A stretch of DNA of 64,000 nucleotides from Nyssa sinensis (Eukaryota > Streptophyta > Magnoliopsida > Cornales > Nyssaceae): assembly GCA_008638375.1 (NCBI GenBank), contig CM018041.1, positions 11,524,846 through 11,588,845 of the forward strand, given 5' to 3'. Positions 56,791 through 64,000 of this stretch are shown here, in pieces. Position 1 is the stretch's first letter. Each line of letters begins with the position of its first letter. The position numbers were made by a program, and so were the translations under genes. Under the pieces are notes generated by a model. That model ran no database searches. It saw only the letters and a list, made by a program, of their open reading frames with translations, and was not told where the DNA came from.

Positions 56791-57393
56791 GGCTCCCTGC
56801 GGTGGACTAAGTACCTACCTAACCAGCAAGATTTATAAAGTGGCTGCCCTAAGACCCAAACCCAAGTTCTAACACCAACTTCAGATTTTGCTTTAAAAAA
56901 AAGAGAAAATTAATACCCACAAACTCACAATCAAAACTATTAATAAGGCACACGAAGTAAATAGGCCAATCTGGCTTTCATCTTTGAACCATCTTTACTT
57001 CCTTTGGCTAATGCTACTCCCCACAAGTGACATCCCGCTAATTAACTTGATGCAACCCCAACTCCTCCAGAAGATTTTCCAAGAGTAAAATTTCTTGTAT
57101 CAGTTGATCAAGAAAAGTTTGTGCCGATTATTTGGACGTTGAAATATTCGTGCTAAATTTAACTGCGCTTCTACCAGAAATTAGCAAACAATCTGAAGCA
57201 ACTGTCCCTTATTCCAGAAGCTTGGCATAGTTATCTAAAAATGATGTTATCAACATACAGTCAGGTTTTACTTTATTAAATTCACTTGACCCCATAACCA
57301 TCTTTGTCTAGGTATCCTCATAGGGAATCAAATTTTAAGTTCTCATGTCCAAGCCCAATCAAGCTAAAAAATAGTCAAATTGACAACCCAACC

Positions 57394-57945
57394 TGATGCT
57401 GCACTTTTCGGCTCGCAATAAGCATGGACTTCGTGACATGTAGAACACTCAGAAAGATGATCAGAGGACCACCGGATTAGCTCCGACGGTAGCCGCTCCG
57501 ATGCTTAAGTAAGTAAAAGAATTGAAAGACTGTATTGAAAGCCAAAGAATGAGCATAAGAAATAAGGCGTACCTCTAGGGTTTAATTTATAAGCCGTGGC
57601 TTTCCTAAGTTGATTAGGATTCGACGCCATGAATATTGGGATTTGATAATCGGAGATTGCAGTTACCTTGTGGAGTATTGCATAGAGATAACCATAGAAG
57701 GTAGTTCCCTTGTTGAAGACTGTTTCCTTCTTTGAAGACTGTCTCCTTGTCAAAGACTATTTCTTTATTCCCTGCTCGACATTCGCTAAGGCGGTGACGA
57801 GGTCTGGAGTGTCGATCTGGACCCTGTGATAAGTTCTGAGACCCTTGTCCGGATATATATGCTCTGAAGGTATAAGTTCGGTCACTTCCGACCTTTTGTG
57901 CTGATGTGTCAAATGCTGATTGGCCTACTCTTTTATGGTATATCA
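57394..57945 (-). repeat. 3' LTR of gypsy copy 2
   Basis: 552 bp. On the minus strand it starts tgatataccataaaagagta and ends gtgcagcatca, matching the copy 1 LTR termini. Confidence 0.9.
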
Positions 57946-58195
57946 GTTACTCCCCCCCCCCCCAAGTCCTAGTTTGATGCTAGCAAGCAACTAGGGCTAA
58001 GCCTTTTTCGGAGAGCCATGTGTCCTGCCTGTTCGCCTTTCAAGGCAACTGTTGGGGCGCCATTTATTGCGCAACCGAAGATTAGGTCTTTTCAAGGTCA
58101 TTATTTGTACTGGCCGATAGTTGGGTTTCCCGACGTCATCATTGTTCCGAACCGTCATGGCGTTTGGGCTTGGTGGGTCCCTTCTGATACTGTGC

Positions 58196-58205
58196 TTATA
58201 AATAC
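58196..58205 (+). promoter_or_regulatory. TATA box of the antisense gene, copy 2
   Basis: TTATAAATAC, 178 nt before the ATG, conserved in base and spacing with copy 1. Confidence 0.7.
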
Positions 58206-58373
58206 GGGATAAGATTTTGAAATAACCTTTCCCCTGTCATTTTCACTGTGCTAGAAGATTTCATCCGCCATTGTTGGTCTGTGCGATCTTGAAGAATACT
58301 GACTTCCTGAGTTAGAACAGGTTCGACTGATTTTCCCTTTTCTCTTGCTTCTTTCTTCCTGAATCTGAGAATA

Positions 58374-61300
58374 ATGTCTGCTTCTTCTGAATCCCCGATT
58401 GTGAATGAGGGAGTGGGAAGTCCTTCTGAGATGGTTGTTCCGTCTCTTGTGGAAAATGCAGGTAACCCTGCTCCCGAAGTTATTGGGGAGAGGCCTGTTG
58501 ATCCTCCCACTAGTCCTGGAGTTAGGATAGTTGATGCTTTTGAGGAGCCCCGAGACAGGGCTGGGGAGACCTCTGGTAGGTCTTCTCATAGAGAAGAGGG
58601 TGAGAGTGCTGTCACTCAGAGCCTTCTTGACGAGTGGAGGGTGAAATACAACTTTCCCCCGAACGTGACCTGCAGAGTGCCAGGCCCCATGGATCGTCCC
58701 CAAAATGTTGAAGCCGGGGAGATTTGTGTTTACCCTGCCTAGTTCGAAATGGGCCTGAGACTCCCTTTTCTGGATTTAGTCAGGCAATTCTTTTGTTGGT
58801 ATAAGCTCTGCCCTGCCGACCTGAACCTCAATAGCTGGTGACAGCTTCTAGGGTTCATAGTATTGGGACACCAAAATAAGGTGGATGTGTCCCTAGACTT
58901 GATCCGTAGCAGTATGGATTTGAAGTTTAAACAGGCAGAAGGCCTTTTCTATATGTCCTTCGAGAAGGGGTTCCGACCCCTGTCCTCCGTTCCCACTTCC
59001 AATAAAACGTGGAAAAAGTGGTATTTCTTCATCGGAGGAGGATGAGAGCATGAAGGCTTTCAGGAAGGAGAGGCCTCGCCATTCCCTCGTGTTACGGGTC
59101 ATAAGTGTAATACCCCGACCCAAAATGGCACAAATATCGAGGCAGTCGGGTCAGGCAACACTATATCAATTGTACTTGGAGCTGTTTAATCCTATATTTT
59201 ATGAATATCAAAATACATATATACATGTGTATTAAATGGGTATATATTATGTATTTATACATTATTATAAAATAGGATATATATATGTATATAAAATAAA
59301 AATATAAAAACCTACTCCACCTAACCTATACCTATAGGTATGGAGAGGGGTATGGGAGAAATCAGAAAATCATGGAGGAGGGTATGGCCAGCCATGCTTG
59401 GTTGAGTGTGGTTGGGGCAAGAGATATAAATATATATATATATATATTATATAAAAGTGTATATACATCTCTTTGTGTGGGAGTGAGGAAAACAGAGATA
59501 GAAAAGTGAAGCAGAGTTCTGGGGCAGTGAGCACGGGGAGAAAAAAAGCATAGAACCAGAAGCAGATCTTAGAGAGAGAGAGAGAGCAGTAGAGAGAGAA
59601 AGAAAGATCAATTTGAAGCAATTGGAGGAAACATACAAACAGGTAACCAATTATGCTCGTTGCTTCAATTTTTACTCTATGCTGTTATAGATCTAATTTT
59701 GAATTTATGGGAATCAAAATATGAAAGAAAAACATGAAAACCAAGAACTTTAGCTACGGTCAACAATGGTAGATTTTGGTAGGTCCATTTGAACGCGATT
59801 TTAGGACTTAAAATGGGTAGCCAAGTTCATTAGGAACTCAACGGAATTTGAACCATCTAAAACGGTTGAGAAATGGCCATTCTATGGCCGATTATTCTCT
59901 CGCCGGTGCAACGCCGGAAAACCGGCTATGGGTGTCGGAAAACCGTGGCCAATCCAACTAAAAACAGTCTAAAAATGATGCTTGAGATTCTAGAAATGAT
60001 TCGATATGAAAATCGTAAATTTTGGACTTCAAAATGGTGTAAAACAGTGGGTTGGCCGAGATTCCGGTGACCGGAATTGACAGGGGTGACCGGAGAAGAC
60101 CACCGAAAAAATGGGGGGGCCATGTCGGGTCAAATGGGACCGGGTTCGGGTCTGGATCGGGTCGGGACCGACCGGATTTAAACGGGTCGTGACACGTGTC
60201 GTGTGGAGGTTGAATTTTAAAGTTTTAAACTGAACCGGTCGGTTCAGTTGAGGTTCAAACCGGTTTAGGGTTTTTAACCCTGAACCAGTGGGTTCAGACC
60301 GGATTTAATGGAAATTTCGAACCGGCCCCAGAATTTTGAGTAAATGCCACTGTTGCCCAAAACAGAAAACTAATAAAATATTAATTTTTTTCAAAAATGC
60401 CCCTAATCCAAAAATAAGTCAAATGAAGTCCGAACGGGGCGAATGAATAGTCAAACTTTATTATCTCGGGCATTCCGGATCTAATGGTGGGACCCGTTTT
60501 ACGAGACGGGACTCCAAACATTAAAATACAATGAGAACAAGTCTTAAAATGACCAAAATACCCCTGTGTCCTGACAAGGCAAGTTATATGGGTATTCTTA
60601 CTATCTCGGACCCACTGAATCCAACGGTGAGGTCAGAATTATAAAAAGAGGTTTCGGGAATAAAAGTACCTACAAGTACAAAAGACAATTTTGCCCTTTT
60701 TAATCCGGACGTCCGATTTAAGATCTGTAAAAGCCTAAACTTATTTTATTCGACGTTCCGAATACAATGACGACATCTAAATCAGTAATAGAGATACCGA
60801 TAGCCAAGATTAGCAAATTTGAATATCGAGTATGGTTCGATTACAGTTATAGACTGAGTTATTTTCAATTGACAGGCACGTCAAAAGAGAAGGGGAAGGA
60901 GACTTTAATTAGTTGAACTACTGAGAGTCATTTTGAGGTAAGTAATTCTGACGCTTTAATATGGGTTATTCCCAGCCAGTCACGTTATTGTTCTTATACT
61001 GCCAATTTGTACTCCATTACTACCTGATGCACTTGATTTGAGCCAACCGACTTGTGGATATCAGTTTACCTGATTTTGGATTTGATTTGCTTGCTCACAT
61101 CACTTTGAGATTGATCATTGATATTTGAATATTATTGCACTATCGTACCATGACCTAGTCTTGAGATACCTTCTACTGATTCCACACACTTTGTGTTTCA
61201 TTGTTTGTGATATCAAATGTTTGGTATGTTGTACATCTTGTGTGGGATATTGTTGGTCATGATATTTGGTATGTACTCGGGGTTGTGCTCAGTCACAATG

Positions 61301-63410
61301 ACCCATCCATTCACGGATTGCGTGGGGGAAAAGACCCATTAGGGTCTGTTGCGTCCTACGGGACCTGTATTGAAAAGAGCTCTAACGCTTTTCAGAGAGC
61401 CCGAGGAACCGTGGCGGATCTGAGCATTGCGTTTTAGTGGGGTATGCCGGGCCCCGGGTAATTCACGTATATCTGGGTTACTTGAACTCGATATTGACTT
61501 ATTATTGTTTCCATTGTATGATCATATTTTTTTATACTTGGTGAAATGATCATTCTGTTGCAAGCATGGTATATCTTTGATTGGCTAACGTATCGTTGTG
61601 GCAGCAAACCATCATGATAGGCTAGATCCCAATTTCATTTGACTTGGTTATTGACTCTTGTGTTATATTGTGGGATATGCCTTTTGGACCCTCGGGTCAA
61701 TGTTTTACACATTTTGGTGACTGGCTACGTCTTCATTATTGTTCACTGGGCTATCTGTTATTCCTTATTCTATCATTTCATTGGACAAACCCGAACCCAC
61801 ATTAAAGCCAGGAATTTACTTATTGGGCTATTAGCTCACCCCCCTCCCTTAAATTTTTCAGGACAACAAGAAATCGGGGAACCCTCAGGCGCTCCAGGGA
61901 TTTAGACGCTGCTAGTTACTGGTAGCTGTTTTGGCGAGTTTTATATTAAGTTAAATATTGTCAGGTCTTAATACTCCCATGTCACCACGGTCCTGTTTGT
62001 TAGTTTTGTTTTTGAAGGATCTGTATTTAACACTTATAATTTTTGGACATGCATCAAATGGTGAACTAACTGTGCTACCAGATATTTTAATGATTAAGAA
62101 ATGCTTTTGTTAAAACTTTACCCAGCATTTTAGATCCTTTTGGACGGGGAACGGCCCACGGGCCGCAGACCCGGGTCACGGATCCCTAATCCGCATAGGG
62201 TGGGTTTTGGGTCGTGACAATAAGGGTGAGGCTTATTCCTTTAGATTTATTTTAGCCTTGTTATGCCTTCCGAACTGATAAACTGATATATCTTTTCTTA
62301 CTTGTGTGCAGTCAAGAGTGCTTGGAAGAGGCCCGATTTTACTAAAGCACTGCGAGATCAGTACCGAGTGCTGCTTTCAACTTTCAACCAAGCTCATTCT
62401 GTTATTGTGACTCCGGAGAACTTGATGGCTGCCCGTTCTGCCGAGCTTAAAAAGAGGCTGACGACGAAGTGGGCTATGCCGGAGGCCCCAATGGTGGGGG
62501 AGTCTTCCTCCCGAGCAGAGCCGGATGCCCCCCTTGAGGTGAAAAGGAGGAGGTTGATTTCTGGCTCTCCCGAGCCGGCCCCTGCCGAGGCTGAGAAGGA
62601 GGCCGAACCTGCCGTCCCTGTTTCGGCTGCCCCTCCTGCCCCTTCTGGTTCAAGCAGGAGGACTAGGAAGGGGAAAGCACCTGCTGCACCGTCCGAGCCA
62701 TTTAATGAGCCGGACTATCAGATTGCCAAGAGGGCATTTGATCAAATATGGGCTCATGGCCCACACCGATACAGAGGGGATGACCCCTCCAAGCTGATGA
62801 CTGAGATGATGAATCTCCAGATGAAGGTAACTTCTGAAGCTTTTTCTTGACTTTTCTGTTTGTCTATTCGTTCAATCTAAACTATCTGTCTTGCTTTGCG
62901 CAGAGCATGCATAGTTTGGCTGCTCTGATGGTGACCCCCATAGGCCTTGAGGAGGCCGAGAAGCTGAGGGCCGAGGTGGATGAGATGAGGCTGGAGCTCG
63001 GGACAGCCCGATCCAAGATTCAGAGCACTGAGGAGGATCTGAAGGAAGCTACCACCAACCTTTCTGTGGCAGAGTCTGAGAGGGACATGTATGCTAAGAA
63101 GGTTGAGGGGCTTCGGGCGGAGTTGGTTGAGCTCCGGGGTTCCTTTAATCAAAAGGTTCAGGAGGCAGCTGATCAAGCCAAGGTTGAGGCTGAGATGGAA
63201 TTGAAAGATGAAGTTGAACAGATGGGTGATGACCTGATCCGGTTCGGTTTCGAAAGCTTCAGAACTAGGTTTCAGATTTAGTTCCCAGGTTTTGACGTTT
63301 CATCAATCGTTCCCCCTGAACCTACCTCATCTCTTCCTGATCCGGACAAGACGGCTGGGGCTCCCGCCCTTAACTTGGAAGAGGACGCAGGCCCTTCTGG
63401 GAAGTCTTGA
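58374..63410 (+). pseudogene. Decayed copy of the antisense gene in gypsy copy 2
   Basis: Exon 1 is 58374-59105 plus base 62225 after the nested solo LTR, exon 2 is 62312-62826 and exon 3 is 62904-63410 (733, 515 and 507 nt). Exons 1 and 3 equal copy 1 in length and exon 2 differs by 12 nt, in frame. Introns are 86 and 77 nt, as in copy 1. Four nonsense codons interrupt it: TAG 58740, TGA 58839, TGA 59043 and TAG 63279. In copy 1 these positions encode Trp, Arg, Trp and Gln. Three need only one C-to-T or G-to-A change; the Arg site (CGG in copy 1) needs two from that codon. A poly(A) signal follows at 63472. Confidence 0.85.
59106..62219. mobile_element. Solo LTR, 3.1 kb, inside gypsy copy 2
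   Basis: It starts TGTAATACCCCGACCC and ends GGGTCGTGACA (TG...CA with inverted ends), flanked by the 5-bp duplication ataag (59101-59105, 62220-62224). There are no coding frames. Length and termini suit a large plant gypsy LTR, possibly Del/Tekay-like, which I cannot confirm. Recombination between two LTRs would explain the missing body. Confidence 0.8.
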
Positions 63411-63471
63411 GGCTTTATGGGTTTTTATTTTTGCTACCTCTTTTTGATGTAATGAATGTATTCTTCCGATC

Positions 63472-63477
63472 AATAAA
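63472..63477 (+). promoter_or_regulatory. Poly(A) signal of the antisense gene, copy 2
   Basis: AATAAA about 60 nt after the stop, preceded by a T-rich, TGTA-containing stretch typical of plant 3' ends. Confidence 0.5.
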
Positions 63478-64000
63478 ATTGACTTTCCTTCAGATCCTGC
63501 TTGTGTTCTTTCCTCCTGTGCAATTTTTTCGTAAGTGTGGCTGTTCTGAGCCTTTTGCGTGTTAGGCCAACTGTCCAGCAATCGGTAATCGCTTTCCGAA
63601 CTTCGATACTTGTCACTGAATAGTGAATGCAGATTAACTTCAACTGCCTTATTATAATAAGACAGGAAAGTAAATATAACCAGATAGACAGAGCCTGATA
63701 GAGTGAGAGTAGACTTCTGTAGGGCTCTGAGATAAACTGCTCTGAATCAAGAGCTTGTGACGATAACCAGGCAGCTCGTGCTTGTCGTTATGTTGCTCGG
63801 CATGCTGTTTCCGAATATTCAGGATCGGGATATATCCGAGCTGTCTGGCCTTTGTCATATGACCGTCTTATCATAAAATAGTTAAGACTGGAAGATCTGA
63901 ATCTTTGAATAGGGGGTCTGTACATTTAGATTTTATTCCCTTATCTCTGCCAGTTCAGGAGCTTCAGTGCTGGACCGTGTTTTTGTTCAAAGAGTTCTGT
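63478..64000. other. Internal noncoding region of gypsy copy 2
   Basis: Inverted homolog of copy 1 at about 48300-48840 (shared 'agttaagac', 'gagctgtct', 'cagagcctga' type segments). No gene. Confidence 0.55.

Larger units (their letters stand above)
57394..64000 (-). mobile_element. Ty3/gypsy element of the same family (copy 2), minus strand, partial
   Basis: Its 3' LTR (57394-57945) and the internal sequence beyond the C-run are recognisable inverted homologs of copy 1, including the whole antisense gene, here on the plus strand. Gag-pol and the other LTR lie beyond the right edge. It is older than copy 1: the LTR is shorter (552 versus 628 bp) and clearly diverged, and the antisense gene has four stops. 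It is split by a solo LTR at 59106-62219 and inserted upstream of the glutathione reductase exons, probably in an intron. Confidence 0.9.

Noticed and set aside
58251..58703. Minus-strand frame opposite the antisense gene of gypsy copy 2
   Set aside because: Shadow frame; the plus frame is the one conserved with copy 1.

Overview
This window is nuclear DNA of a flowering plant, most likely a eudicot. The evidence is GT-AG introns, an AT-rich background, plant gene families (a plastid-type glutathione reductase, a DREB-type ERF, a LysM receptor kinase, a DAD1-like lipase, UTP18), a plastid 16S rRNA insert, and transposons nested several deep. The species cannot be fixed from the sequence. No CRISPR array, operon or intact tRNA gene was seen.

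Layout. 0.75-8.3 kb: 5' part (exons 1-4) of a deaminated-glutathione amidase gene on the minus strand, running off the left edge. Its 5.9-kb first intron holds a hAT element that carries a LINE and a SINE, a plastid 16S fragment, and a small TIR element. 8.5-14.4 kb: AT-rich intergenic DNA with small TIR elements, a 0.5-kb foldback element and tandem repeats. 14.4-16.8 kb: a copia remnant fused to the front of a class-3 lipase. 19.455-31.822 kb: one complete CACTA transposon with TTA target duplication, both transposase genes and a 19-copy 161-bp array. 33.5-35.2 kb: UTP18, the only gene that looks fully intact. 36.022-51.837 kb: a Pack-MULE-like element carrying pieces of four host genes, split by an 11.65-kb Ty3/gypsy element (40.168-51.820). 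52.35-56.2 kb: the 3' part of a decayed plastid-type glutathione reductase. 57.394 kb to the right edge: a second, older member of the same gypsy family in opposite orientation, itself split by a 3.1-kb solo LTR.

Main point. Both gypsy elements carry, antisense to gag-pol, a three-exon gene with its own TATA box, the same intron sizes (86 and 77 nt) and nearly the same exon lengths. In the younger copy this antisense gene is fully open for 580 codons, while the sense pol is broken by in-frame TAG codons and a frameshift. Other notable points are a 15-unit array of short hairpins whose two variants keep complementary stems, the Pack-MULE whose 9-bp target duplication is only visible once the nested retroelement is removed, and a plastid rRNA insert lying between two copies of a duplicated intron segment.
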